Shown here piece after piece: positions 28,317 through 36,607 of a DNA stretch of 64,000 bases. The position numbers and the translations under genes were made by a program. Position 1 is the stretch's first letter; each line of letters starts with the position of its first letter. The DNA is from Rhizobium tropici CIAT 899. Its GTDB lineage: Bacteria; Pseudomonadota; Alphaproteobacteria; Rhizobiales; Rhizobiaceae. A model generated the notes under the pieces. The model made no database searches, had not been told where the DNA came from, and saw only the letters and a program-made list of their open reading frames with translations. The stretch covers positions 3,257,501-3,321,500 of the forward strand of contig NC_020059.1 in assembly GCF_000330885.1 (NCBI RefSeq). The letters run 5' to 3'.

Positions 28317-29952
28317 AACCGGGAGTTTCAGCGATCGCCCGCTCGCGCAGCAGGCGACGGATCACCTTGCCGGAGGTCGTCAGCGGCAAAGCGTCGACGA
28401 ATTCGATCTCGCGCGGATATTCGTGCATGGAAAGTCGCGTCTTCACCCATTCGCGGATTTCGACCGCCAATACCTCGCTCGGCTCGCGACCGGGCACGAG
28501 GACGACATAGGCCTTGACGATTTCCGTTCGCACCACATCCGGCTTTCCCACCGCCGCAGCAAGCTGCACGGCCGGATGGCCGCCGAGGCAATCCTCGATC
28601 TCGCTCGGCCCGATACGATACCCCGACGAGGTGATGACGTCGTCGTCGCGGCCGACGAAGGAAATATAGCCATCCGCATCCTGCCGGCCGATATCGCCCG
28701 TCAGCAGCCAGTCATTGGCAAATTTCGCCTCCGTTGCCGCCTCGTTCTGCCAGTAGCCGAGGAACATCACCGGATCGGGCCGCTTGATGGCAATTTGCCC
28801 GCTCTCGCCTACGGGAACCTCGATACCCTCGGCATCGACGATCGCGACGCGATGGCCAGGAACAGGCTTGCCGGTTGCGCCTGCACGGCTGACGCCAAAG
28901 GCTTCACTGGAAGAAAGCACGAAATTGCATTCCGTCTGGCCGAAGAACTCGTTGACGCTGACACCAAGCGCGGAGCGCGCCCATTCGAAGGTTTCGCGGC
29001 CGAGCGCCTCGCCGGCCGAACCGATGGTGCGCAGCTTGAGATCGTATTGCGCCCGCGGACTGTCGACGGCCTTCAGCAGCCGCAACGCCGTTGGCGGGAT
29101 GAAGGCATTGCGCACCTCCATCTCGGCCATGATGCGGAAGGCCATGTGCGGATCGAATTTCTGCGCCGGCGAGGAAACGACGGGAACGCCAAGCATCAGG
29201 CTCGGCAACAGAGCATTCAGGAGGCCACCGGCCCAGGCCCAGTCCGACGGCGTCCAGAGCCGGTCGCCGGCCTGCGGAAAGCCTTCATGGGCGAATTGCA
29301 TGCCCGGAATATGCCCCGGCAACACGCGATGGCCATGGAGCGCACCCTTGGGCGGCCCGGTCGTGCCCGAAGTGAAGATCATTAAGGCCGGATCGTCCGG
29401 ACCAGTATCCGCCACCTCGAACAGCGGCGGGTGCGCGGCCTCCAGATCGGCAAAGCCTGCAACGCCCTCCTCAGCACCGTCGATGCTGATCACCTGCGCG
29501 AGTTCCGGCAGCCGGTCCCGGATCGGATGCAGCCGCTCGAGACCGAACCGATTGGTGACGATTGCCGACGCACCTGATGTCTTCAGCCGGTATTCCAGCG
29601 CCTCGGCGCCGAACAGCAAGGCCAGCGGCAGGGCGATCGCCCCCATCTTGTAGATCGCCACATGCGCCACGACCGTTTCGAAACCCTGCGGCAAAAGCAG
29701 CGCCACCCGATCTCCCGCCTGTACGCCGAGTGAAACAAGCGCATTGGCAAAGGAAGCGGAACGATCCCGCAACTCACCGTAGCTCATCGAAAAGTGATTG
29801 CCGTCAGGATTGAAATGCTGAAGGCAGATCCGATCGGGCTCCTGCTCGGCCCAGGCATCGCAAACAGCATGTCCCATGTTGAATCTCGCCGGAATTTCCC
29901 AACGAAAGTCGCGATAGAGGGCTTCATAAGTATCAAGTGGGGGCAGTTTCAT
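28303..29952 (-). CDS. Acyl-CoA synthetase (AMP-dependent ligase)
   Basis: A 549-residue member of the ANL superfamily. The ATP-binding loop FTSGTTGPPKG lies near residue 195. The adenylate-binding FGQTEC, the hinge GDIGRQDADGYISFVGRDDDVI and the C-terminal catalytic Lys in PLTTSGKVIRR are all present. The N-terminal FNMGHAVCDAW resembles medium-chain acyl-CoA and propionyl/acetyl-CoA synthetases. The exact carboxylate is not determinable. Start 29952 (MKLPPLDTYEALYRDF) is preferred over the frame that opens 12 codons earlier. No partner gene is on the same strand. Confidence 0.9.
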   Translation of the reverse strand: MKLPPLDTYEALYRDFRWEIPARFNMGHAVCDAWAEQEPDRICLQHFNPDGNHFSMSYGELRDRSASFANALVSLGVQAGDRVALLLPQGFETVVAHVAIYKMGAIALPLALLFGAEALEYRLKTSGASAIVTNRFGLERLHPIRDRLPELAQVISIDGAEEGVAGFADLEAAHPPLFEVADTGPDDPALMIFTSGTTGPPKGALHGHRVLPGHIPGMQFAHEGFPQAGDRLWTPSDWAWAGGLLNALLPSLMLGVPVVSSPAQKFDPHMAFRIMAEMEVRNAFIPPTALRLLKAVDSPRAQYDLKLRTIGSAGEALGRETFEWARSALGVSVNEFFGQTECNFVLSSSEAFGVSRAGATGKPVPGHRVAIVDAEGIEVPVGESGQIAIKRPDPVMFLGYWQNEAATEAKFANDWLLTGDIGRQDADGYISFVGRDDDVITSSGYRIGPSEIEDCLGGHPAVQLAAAVGKPDVVRTEIVKAYVVLVPGREPSEVLAVEIREWVKTRLSMHEYPREIEFVDALPLTTSGKVIRRLLRERAIAETPGSSAS

Positions 29953-30206
29953 GCGCAGTTCCAGAAAATTGTGCAGTGCAGCTAACACCTGTCGCCTCTG
30001 GGGTTCAAGGAAACATTTGAAATTGCCATCTTCTCTGCCGGACGAATTGCCTTATTTATTGAAGAATACTTTGAAGCTCTTCACCAACTGATGCGTCGTC
30101 CGGCGACGATCTTGCCCGCCGATTTGCTTTCGCGACGCACATATTCCACCGCTCTTCCGGCGGTGGTCCTCATTGCGCCGAATAATCGAATGGACGGAGA
30201 ATAACG

Positions 30207-31187
30207 ATGGAATACGTAAAGCTCGGCAGGACCGGTCTTGAAGTCTCACGCATCTGCCTGGGTTGCATGACCTATGGCGACCCCAACAAGGGCACGCATG
30301 CATGGTCGCTGAAAGAGGACGAGAGTCGCCCGCTACTGCGGCAGGCGATCGAAGCCGGCATCAACTTCCTTGATACGGCCAACACCTACTCCAATGGTTC
30401 CTCGGAGGAGATCGTCGGCCGCGCCATCAAGGATTTCGCCAAGCGCGACGATATCGTGCTTGCCACCAAGGTCTTCAACCGCATGCGCCCCGGCCCGAAT
30501 GGCGCCGGCCTGTCGCGCAAGGCGATCTTCGACGAGATCGACAACAGCCTGCGCCGCCTCGGCACCGACTATGTCGATCTCTATCAGATCCACCGCTGGG
30601 ACTATACGACGCCGATCGAGGAAACGCTGGAAGCGCTTCATGATGTCGTCAAGGCCGGCAAGGCCCGCTATATCGGCGCTTCCTCCATGTATGCCTGGCA
30701 ATTCGCCAAGGCGATTTATACCTCTCGCCTCAATGGCTGGACGGAGTTCGTCAGCATGCAGGACCACCTGAACCTGCTCTACCGCGAGGAAGAGCGCGAG
30801 ATGCTGCCCTTCTGCGAGGATCAGAAGATCGCCGTCATCCCCTGGAGCCCGCTCGCCCGCGGCCGGCTTACCCGCGATTGGGACGAAGCAACGGCCCGCA
30901 CCGAGTCCGACGAATTCGGCAAGACGCTCTACACCCAGGCGCTCGAAGCCGACCGCAAGATCGTCGATGCCGTCGGAACGATCGCCAAGGCCCGCGGCAT
31001 CCCGCGCGCGCAGGTGGCAACCGCCTGGATCCTGCAGAAGAGCGTCGTCACCGCCCCGATCATCGGCGCCTCCAAACCCGGCCACATCACCGATGCCGTC
31101 GCTTCCCTGGAGGTCAAATTGACGCCGGAGGAAATCGAGACGCTGGAAAGCCCCTACGTCCCGCATGGGGTTGCCGGGTTTAAGTGA
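30207..31187 (+). CDS. Aldo/keto reductase
   Basis: A 326-residue NADPH-dependent oxidoreductase with the (beta/alpha)8 fold. The catalytic tetrad is visible: Asp and Tyr in FLDTANTYSNGSSEEIVG, Lys in IVLATKVF and His in YQIHRWDY. The C-terminal cofactor loop is APIIGASKPGHITDAV. It belongs to the broad AKR subgroup of YajO/Tas-like enzymes that reduce sugars and aldehydes. GGAGAA lies upstream of ATG 30207. It stands alone. Confidence 0.94.
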   Translation: MEYVKLGRTGLEVSRICLGCMTYGDPNKGTHAWSLKEDESRPLLRQAIEAGINFLDTANTYSNGSSEEIVGRAIKDFAKRDDIVLATKVFNRMRPGPNGAGLSRKAIFDEIDNSLRRLGTDYVDLYQIHRWDYTTPIEETLEALHDVVKAGKARYIGASSMYAWQFAKAIYTSRLNGWTEFVSMQDHLNLLYREEEREMLPFCEDQKIAVIPWSPLARGRLTRDWDEATARTESDEFGKTLYTQALEADRKIVDAVGTIAKARGIPRAQVATAWILQKSVVTAPIIGASKPGHITDAVASLEVKLTPEEIETLESPYVPHGVAGFK

Positions 31188-31502
31188 TCGGGGATTTTGC
31201 GGCTGATCAGGTTACGCTGGTGATGCCGCACCTGCTTGCCTGGCCCCTCACCCCAACCCTCTCCCCGTTTTGACGGGGAGAGGGGGTTTCCTGCCCAATC
31301 CAAGTTCCCTCCCTACGGTGACCGCCAGTGTTTCGCTCGATCGTCCCCTCTCCCCGCGAGCGGGGAGAGGGCTAGGGTGAGGGGCGGTCCCAAGCCCTGA
31401 AGCCGATTGACCACGCGGCAAATCGCGCAAAAGTGACTTCACGAACAGGTCATAGTTGGGGCTTAACAAATCGAGGTTCCCTACCCCCGAGGATGACAGC
31501 CC
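31188..31502. other. Intergenic region filled by an inverted-repeat element
   Basis: About 315 bases with no gene. Roughly half is the inverted-repeat element at 31241-31388. The remainder holds the leader of the methyltransferase gene. Confidence 0.6.
31241..31388. repeat. Inverted-repeat element with two CCCTCTCCCCG hairpins
   Basis: Two hairpins with identical 11-bp stems CCCTCTCCCCG / CGGGGAGAGGG lie at 31257-31284 and 31346-31371. The outer flanks (GCCCCTCACCCCA on the left, GGGTGAGGGGC on the right) are also inverted, so the whole is a nested palindrome. Such elements are common between rhizobial genes and are mobile or were once mobile; no coding capacity is present. Confidence 0.8.
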
Positions 31503-32297
31503 ATGATCACAGTTCCCTTCGAGGCGCGGCGCTTTCAGTCGACCGCGACCTATTATCTGCGCTATCGCATCCCCTATCCGGACAGGCTGATTACCCGCGT
31601 CGCGGAGCGCAGTGGCCTCAAGCCCGGCGACCATGTGCTCGATCTCGGCTGCGGTCCGGGCCAGCTCGGCATCGCCTTCGCGCGGCTGCAGGGTGCCGCC
31701 GTCACCGCCATGGACCCGGAGCCGGAAATGCTCGCTGAAGCCGCACTTGGCGCGAAGGCGGCTGGCGTCGATATCAACATCCGGCAGGGCTCCTCCTACG
31801 ATCTCGGCCCCGATCTCGGCAAGTTGCACCTCTGCGTCATGGGCCGCTCGTTCCATTGGATGGACAGGCCGGCCACGCTCGAGGCGCTGGACAGGCTGAT
31901 CGAGCCGGGCGGCGCCGTCGTGCTCTTCCACGATAAAGGCATTCTGGCGGAGCCGAACTGGCGCGGTATCCTTGAGCCGCTGATGGAAACCTATTCGCCT
32001 GAGCGCAGCGCGGAGCGGCAGATGCGCCGGAGCAAGGAATGGGCGCCGCATGAGGCCATGCTGCTCGCCTCCCCCTTCCGCAATCTCGAACGCATCGGCA
32101 TCCTCTCGGAATACATCAGAGATATCGAAGAGATCGTCGGCCGCATCTTCTCGATGTCGTCGACCTCGCCACAGGCGTTGGGCGACAAGGCAGCCGATTT
32201 CGAGGCGGCTCTGCGCGCCGAGCTGCTGGCGGTCGCGCCCGACGGCAAGTTCAGGGAACTCGTCGAGGCGAACGGGCTGCTCGCCTTCCGGGACTAG
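31503..32297 (+). CDS. Class I SAM-dependent methyltransferase
   Basis: A 264-residue methyltransferase of the methyltransferase-11/25 type. The SAM-binding glycine loop VLDLGCGPGQLGIAFARLQGAAVTAMDPEPEML (about 44-76) is intact, with the acidic residue after the second strand. VMGRSFHWMDRPATLEALDRLIEPGGAVVLF is the usual post-loop block. The target is unknown. A palindromic repeat lies between its stop and the convergent TetR gene. Confidence 0.9.
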   Translation: MITVPFEARRFQSTATYYLRYRIPYPDRLITRVAERSGLKPGDHVLDLGCGPGQLGIAFARLQGAAVTAMDPEPEMLAEAALGAKAAGVDINIRQGSSYDLGPDLGKLHLCVMGRSFHWMDRPATLEALDRLIEPGGAVVLFHDKGILAEPNWRGILEPLMETYSPERSAERQMRRSKEWAPHEAMLLASPFRNLERIGILSEYIRDIEEIVGRIFSMSSTSPQALGDKAADFEAALRAELLAVAPDGKFRELVEANGLLAFRD

Positions 32298-32397
32298 AGC
32301 ATTTCCGCTTTTCTTCGAATCGCGAAAGCGCTCCATCTTCTTGTTTTTACGCAGTTCCAGACGCAAAACCGCTTCGCACTTTTGCTGGAACTGCTCC
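32296..32397. repeat. Dispersed palindromic element, second GCATTTCC-type copy
   Basis: Close relative of the element at 17048-17139: it begins AGAGCATTTCCGCTTTTCTT and ends in a CTGGAACTGCT segment, with 'cgcaaaaccgcttcgcactttt' in the core. It fills the whole space between two convergent genes and could serve as a bidirectional terminator. Confidence 0.75.
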
Positions 32398-32400
32398 AGA

Positions 32401-32988
32401 TCAGCTGTTTTCGTTACTCGGCAGCGGCGAAAGCTCCTGCCGGGTCGCCGACAGGAATTCCTGCGACAGCTCAGCGCTATCCATTGCGCGCGCCAGGATG
32501 ACGGCGCCGACCATGGCCGAGAGGCTGGCAAAGGCCCTGCGCCGGCGATCCTCGGCGGTTTCGCCGGGAACGATCTCTTCCAGCACCTCGACCAGCCCCA
32601 TCAGGCCGCCGGTGAAGGTGGACTGCATCTCGGGGCCATGGCGGCTGACCTCCTGGGTCAGCGCCGCGAAGACGCAGCCGGTCGCATGCTCCACCACGTT
32701 GCGGTGCGAGAGATAATGGGCAAGCAGCGCTTCCAGCGGCTGTTCGGGCGAGCTTGCCGCCACTTGCTTCCAGCGCTCCAGCGAACGCGCCACCAACGCC
32801 TTGCTCGCCTCGCAGGCAAGCTCGTCCTTCGAATCGAAATGGCCGTAGAAACCGCCATGCGTCAGCCCGGCCGCCTTCATGATCTCGGCGACGCCGATGC
32901 CGTCGAAACCCTTTTCGCGAAAGAGCTCGCCCGCCACGGCAAGGATCTTCTCGCGATTCTCGGCGAATTTCTCCCGGCTCACTCTCAT
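32401..32988 (-). CDS. TetR/AcrR family transcriptional regulator
   Basis: A 195-residue repressor-type regulator. The N-terminal helix-turn-helix is clear: ILAVAGELFREKGFDGIGVAEIMKAAGLTHGGFYGHFDSKDEL (about 13-55). The C-terminal ligand domain resembles TetR_C of the YxaF/AcuR-like group (ATGCVFAALTQEVS). ATG 32988 has GGAG seven bases upstream. It is divergent from an MFS transporter gene. Two 14-bp palindromes between them, one inside its own predicted promoter, suggest autoregulation and control of the transporter. Confidence 0.92.
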   Translation of the reverse strand: MRVSREKFAENREKILAVAGELFREKGFDGIGVAEIMKAAGLTHGGFYGHFDSKDELACEASKALVARSLERWKQVAASSPEQPLEALLAHYLSHRNVVEHATGCVFAALTQEVSRHGPEMQSTFTGGLMGLVEVLEEIVPGETAEDRRRRAFASLSAMVGAVILARAMDSAELSQEFLSATRQELSPLPSNENS

Positions 32989-33029
32989 CAAAAAACTCCA
33001 TCAGAGCATCAAGAAAACTGTATTGACAA

Positions 33030-33058
33030 TTTATATGATGGCCATCATCAATACGCAA
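33030..33058 (-). promoter_or_regulatory. Predicted promoter of the TetR gene
   Basis: On the minus strand, TTGCGT (33053-33058) and TATAAA (33030-33035) are separated by exactly 17 bases and lie about 42 bases upstream of the tetR ATG. The first palindrome occupies the spacer. Confidence 0.55.
33035..33048. promoter_or_regulatory. Candidate TetR operator 1
   Basis: A perfect 14-bp palindrome, ATGATGGCCATCAT. It lies between the -35 and -10 of the predicted tetR promoter, so a bound dimer would block polymerase. Confidence 0.65.
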
Positions 33059-33063
33059 CAAAT

Positions 33064-33077
33064 ATGATAGCAATCAT
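33064..33077. promoter_or_regulatory. Candidate TetR operator 2
   Basis: ATGATAGCAATCAT has the same 5-bp arms ATGAT / ATCAT as operator 1 and is centred 29 bases from it. The shared arms and close spacing in the divergent gap support one regulator binding both. Confidence 0.6.
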
Positions 33078-33217
33078 GTAAATGCCTTTGCACAAACGTT
33101 CAAGCCTGGAGAACGGCAGGACACTAGACGTGGTACGGTACCCCGACTGTCCGCGATCTGGTGTTTTCGCAAGTCCGGCCTGACGGCACGATACCCAACC
33201 TGATTGGAACGCAGCTC

Positions 33218-34516
33218 ATGGTTTCCACTACCCTTGCCTCGACGCTCGCCCGGCGCAACATCCATTACGGATGGGTCGTCGTCGCCGCCACCTTCCTCAC
33301 CATGCTGGTCACGGCCGGCGCCATGGGCGCGCCCGGCGTGCTCATCAAGCCGCTGGAAGACGAGTTCGGCTGGAGCACCTCCTCGATTTCGTCCGCACTT
33401 GCCGTCCGGTTGGTGCTGTTCGGCCTCATGGGTCCTTTTGCCGCCGCCTTCATGAACCATTTCGGCGTGCGCAAGGTCATCGTCTTCGCGCTGGGCACCA
33501 TATGCATCGGCTTCATCGGCTCGCTCTATATGACCGAAGTCTGGCAGCTGCTGCTATGCTGGGGCATCATCATCGGCTTCGGCACCGGCCTCACCGCCAT
33601 GGTGCTGGCGGCGACCGTATCGACGCGCTGGTTCACCAAGCATCGCGGCCTCGTCATCGGCATGCTTTCGGCAAGCTCAGCCACAGGACAGCTGGTCTTC
33701 CTGCCGCTGATGGCGGAGCTGACGACGCGCTATGGCTGGCGCACCACGGTGCTCTTCGTCTGCGGCATGATCGTCGTTGCCGCCTTCATCGTGCTGCTTC
33801 TGATGCGCGACCGTCCCTCGGACGTCAATCTGCCGCTGGTCGGCGAGGTCCACATCACGCCCCCGCCGGCGGCCACCAGGAACCTGAAGGCAGCACTCGC
33901 CTCGCCGATCGCGATCCTGCGGGAGGTATCCACCACCTCGACCTTCTGGATCCTGTTCGCCACCTTCTTCATCTGCGGCCTGTCCACCAACGGCCTGATC
34001 CAGACGCATTTCGTCACCCTCTGCGGCGATTTCGGCATCGTGCCGGTCGCGGCCGCCAGCGTGCTCGCCGTCATGGGCATCTTCGATTTCTTCGGCACGA
34101 TCGGCTCCGGCTGGCTCTCCGACCGTTTCGACAATCGCTGGCTGCTCTTCTGGTATTACGGCCTACGCGGCCTGTCGCTCGTCTATCTGCCCTTCAGCGA
34201 TTTCACCTTCTACGGCCTGTCGATCTTCGCCGTCTTCTATGGCCTTGACTGGATCGCCACCGTGCCACCGACCGTCAAGATCGCCGCCGACCGCTTTGGC
34301 CGCGAAAAGGCCGGCCTCGTCTTCGGCTGGGTCTTCGCCGGCCACCAGCTGGGCGCCGCCACCGCCGCCTATGGCGCTGGCCTTACCCGAACCGAACTCA
34401 ACACCTACCTGCCCGCCTTCTTCGTTGCCGGCGCCTTCTGCCTGCTCGCCGCAATCCTGGCAATCACCCTGCAAAAGTCCGGCTCGACCACCAAGGGCCC
34501 GGCCATGGCTCACTGA
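33218..34516 (+). CDS. MFS transporter, oxalate/formate-antiporter-like
   Basis: A 432-residue inner-membrane transporter with 12 predicted helices in two halves. The N-terminus HYGWVVVAATFLTMLVTAGAMGAPGVLIKPLEDEFGW resembles the oxalate:formate and monocarboxylate-like MFS group. A central cytoplasmic loop lies around residue 200-225. ATG 33218 is chosen because the family signature begins just after it; a frame 19 codons longer exists. It is divergent from the TetR gene and probably under its control. The substrate is not deducible. Confidence 0.9.
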   Translation: MVSTTLASTLARRNIHYGWVVVAATFLTMLVTAGAMGAPGVLIKPLEDEFGWSTSSISSALAVRLVLFGLMGPFAAAFMNHFGVRKVIVFALGTICIGFIGSLYMTEVWQLLLCWGIIIGFGTGLTAMVLAATVSTRWFTKHRGLVIGMLSASSATGQLVFLPLMAELTTRYGWRTTVLFVCGMIVVAAFIVLLLMRDRPSDVNLPLVGEVHITPPPAATRNLKAALASPIAILREVSTTSTFWILFATFFICGLSTNGLIQTHFVTLCGDFGIVPVAAASVLAVMGIFDFFGTIGSGWLSDRFDNRWLLFWYYGLRGLSLVYLPFSDFTFYGLSIFAVFYGLDWIATVPPTVKIAADRFGREKAGLVFGWVFAGHQLGAATAAYGAGLTRTELNTYLPAFFVAGAFCLLAAILAITLQKSGSTTKGPAMAH

Positions 34517-34532
34517 GCCTCAAACAGCAAAA

Positions 34533-34562
34533 GGCCCATGGCGTCCACCAACGCCATGGGCC
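34533..34562. terminator. Strong hairpin after the MFS gene
   Basis: A perfect 12-bp stem GGCCCATGGCGT / ACGCCATGGGCC with a 6-nt loop lies 17 bases past the MFS stop. A T-run follows only on the minus strand (TTTTG); on the plus strand it lacks one, yet its position suggests it ends the MFS transcript. Confidence 0.65.
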
Positions 34563-34659
34563 AAACCGCAACCCTGCGGAAACACTCGCAATATCTGCCG
34601 ACCCCGCTTGCGCGGCCCGCCGCTCACATGCTAGACAGCCGCCTCGTCAGTACCCCGTT

Positions 34660-34744
34660 GCCCCATTGGCGGAATTGGTAGACGCGCTCGACTCAAAATC
34701 GAGTTTCGAAAGAAGTGCTGGTTCGACTCCGGCATGGGGCACCA
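34660..34744 (+). tRNA. tRNA-Leu (anticodon CAA)
   Basis: An 85-nt tRNA with a seven-pair acceptor stem (GCCCCAT / ATGGGGC), D-arm GGCGGAATTGGTAGACGC, and anticodon stem CTCGA / TCGAG holding the loop CTCAAAA, so the anticodon is CAA, reading UUG. There is a long class II variable arm and the T-arm GGTTCGACTCC. The discriminator is A and CCA is encoded. The class II arm and anticodon both mean leucine. An AT-rich gene of foreign appearance begins 96 bases downstream. Confidence 0.97.
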
Positions 34745-34796
34745 ATAATATCTATCTCACTATAAACTTGACGCCAAAGAACAACGTGCAATTGTA

Positions 34797-34826
34797 TTGC
34801 AATCGATTCTTGGAAATTTCTATATA
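34797..34826 (+). promoter_or_regulatory. Possible promoter of the DUF262-AlbA_2 gene
   Basis: TTGCAA (34797-34802) and TATATA (34821-34826) are 18 bases apart, just upstream of the ATG at 34841. The leader would be very short. A second weak candidate begins TTGACG at 34768. Confidence 0.35.
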
Positions 34827-34840
34827 GAGATGGATGATAA

Positions 34841-36607
34841 ATGCAGATCGAACTGAGCTCGACGACGCTTTCAATACAAACCCTATATCGAATGTTCAGG
34901 GATGGCGATTTTTACGTCGACCGAAGATATCAGCGGAAATTAGTATGGACTCTTGAAGAGAAGCAAAAGCTCGTCGACAGCATATTGAAAGACTTTCCGG
35001 TTCCTCTAGTCTTGCTTGCGAAGCGCCCCTCTGAGGACGCAACATACGACATTATCGATGGACTGCAACGACTCCACACGATTTTCTCATTCATCGAGAA
35101 CGCGTTTCGCACGACAGAAGGCCGTCTTTACGACATGCGTCAGCTGCCACGCGCAGCTCAAGCAGCAAAAGATGACGAAAGAGAAATTGTAGAGGATGAT
35201 AAAGTTCTTCTGCCCCCTACAGAGTGCGCCGTCTTCTCGGAATACGTATTGCCGGTAACGATTGTCGAAAGAGCAGATTCTGAATCTATTATTCAAATCT
35301 TTGAACGCATCAACTCTTATGGCAGACGGCTAAGTGAACAAGAGCAACGACAAGCAGGCCTCACCTCCCGTTTCTCCCAGCTGGTTAGGGCACTAAGCTG
35401 TGAGATTCGCGGCGATGTGTCGGAAGACAATGTTCCGCTCTCAGTAATGCCCGAGATTAGTGTCCAAGGTGTCAAGACTGTTCATGGCTATGGTATTAGC
35501 GCTGAAAATACCTTCTGGTCTAAGCAAGGCGTTTTGCATTTTAGCAGCTTGAGAGATAGCCTCGACGAGCAGATGATAGCGGATATTCTGGCCTGTATTT
35601 TAAACAAGGAACCGGTGCAACGCTCCCGATTGTCTTTGGATCGCATCTATGATCCAAGCTCTAAAGAATATGCCCGCATGGAGGCACTTCTTTCTAAATA
35701 CGGTGAGGACGATATCAAGCGCGACTTCCTTACGGTATTCGACCGAATTCAAATTGCCTGCGAGAACATTGACCATGGAACACTACAGTCAATTGTGTCA
35801 AAGGGGCAGCATCATAACGAGATTTCAACGATATTCGCTGCCTTATTCCTTGCCTTCTACGAGCTTATAATAGTGCGGGGCATGGACGTTCATGATTACA
35901 AAGCTCTCGTCACAGCGCTGTCTGATCTACAGGTGACGACTCAGCGCAAAGCAATCGAGCCGGCAAAGCGGCGGGCAAATATCAATTCAATTAAGGGGTC
36001 TGTTCAGGATGCTTTCGCCGAAGATGATGTGCGGGACATCCCTCTCGGAAAGCCGCTCGTCTATACATTTGAGAACTCGTTGCGCAGGTCACGCATCGAG
36101 CTACCTCATTACGAATTTAAGCAGGGTCTTCTATCGCTAGATTCTCAACGAAACTTTAGCGAAAACACTCTGGATGATATTGTTCGCACCATTTGCGGAA
36201 TGGCCAATATTGCTCCCCATCGAGACTCCTACATATACGTCGGCGTGTGCGACAAAATTGCGGATGCGAAGCGAGTCCAGAAGCTGGATGGAATTGATCC
36301 GGTGGTTTTTGAGGGGCGATATATCGTCGGCATAGAGCGGGAAGCTAAACTACTCGACTTGAGCCTCGATTCTTATGTGATGAAAATTAAAGACAAAATC
36401 AATACCTCTGCACTATCAGATCATCTCCGAAATGACATGCTGTCTAAACTAGACTGCTTCGTCTATCATAATTTAGATGTTCTTCGCATTGTTGTACCGG
36501 GCCAATCTCGCATGACGTTTTTGGGGGATGAATGCTTTGACCGTCATCTTTCTTCGACGGTGAAAGTTTCGATTCAGTCAGTTCCGGACGTCGCTCGACG
36601 ATTTTAG
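34841..36607 (+). CDS. DUF262 and AlbA_2 (Schlafen-like) fusion protein, putative defence effector
   Basis: A 588-residue protein. Residues 1-170 look like a DUF262 (ParB/Srx-fold) domain: RRYQRKLVW (28-36) followed by a helix binding the target, IIDGLQRLHTIF (71-82), a variant of the usual DGQQR motif with Leu replacing the first Gln, and FERINSYGRRLSEQEQRQA (154-172). A middle helical region follows. The C-terminal part (about 420-560) resembles AlbA_2/Schlafen: YEFKQGL (424-430), TICGMANIA (450-458) and YIYVGVCD (464-471). The HNH DUF1524 nuclease that usually follows DUF262 in GmrSD and SspE is absent. The gene is much richer in A+T than its neighbours and stands alone after tRNA-Leu, which suggests transfer. 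A defence role is inferred; domain calls are by motif only. Confidence 0.72.
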   Translation: MQIELSSTTLSIQTLYRMFRDGDFYVDRRYQRKLVWTLEEKQKLVDSILKDFPVPLVLLAKRPSEDATYDIIDGLQRLHTIFSFIENAFRTTEGRLYDMRQLPRAAQAAKDDEREIVEDDKVLLPPTECAVFSEYVLPVTIVERADSESIIQIFERINSYGRRLSEQEQRQAGLTSRFSQLVRALSCEIRGDVSEDNVPLSVMPEISVQGVKTVHGYGISAENTFWSKQGVLHFSSLRDSLDEQMIADILACILNKEPVQRSRLSLDRIYDPSSKEYARMEALLSKYGEDDIKRDFLTVFDRIQIACENIDHGTLQSIVSKGQHHNEISTIFAALFLAFYELIIVRGMDVHDYKALVTALSDLQVTTQRKAIEPAKRRANINSIKGSVQDAFAEDDVRDIPLGKPLVYTFENSLRRSRIELPHYEFKQGLLSLDSQRNFSENTLDDIVRTICGMANIAPHRDSYIYVGVCDKIADAKRVQKLDGIDPVVFEGRYIVGIEREAKLLDLSLDSYVMKIKDKINTSALSDHLRNDMLSKLDCFVYHNLDVLRIVVPGQSRMTFLGDECFDRHLSSTVKVSIQSVPDVARRF

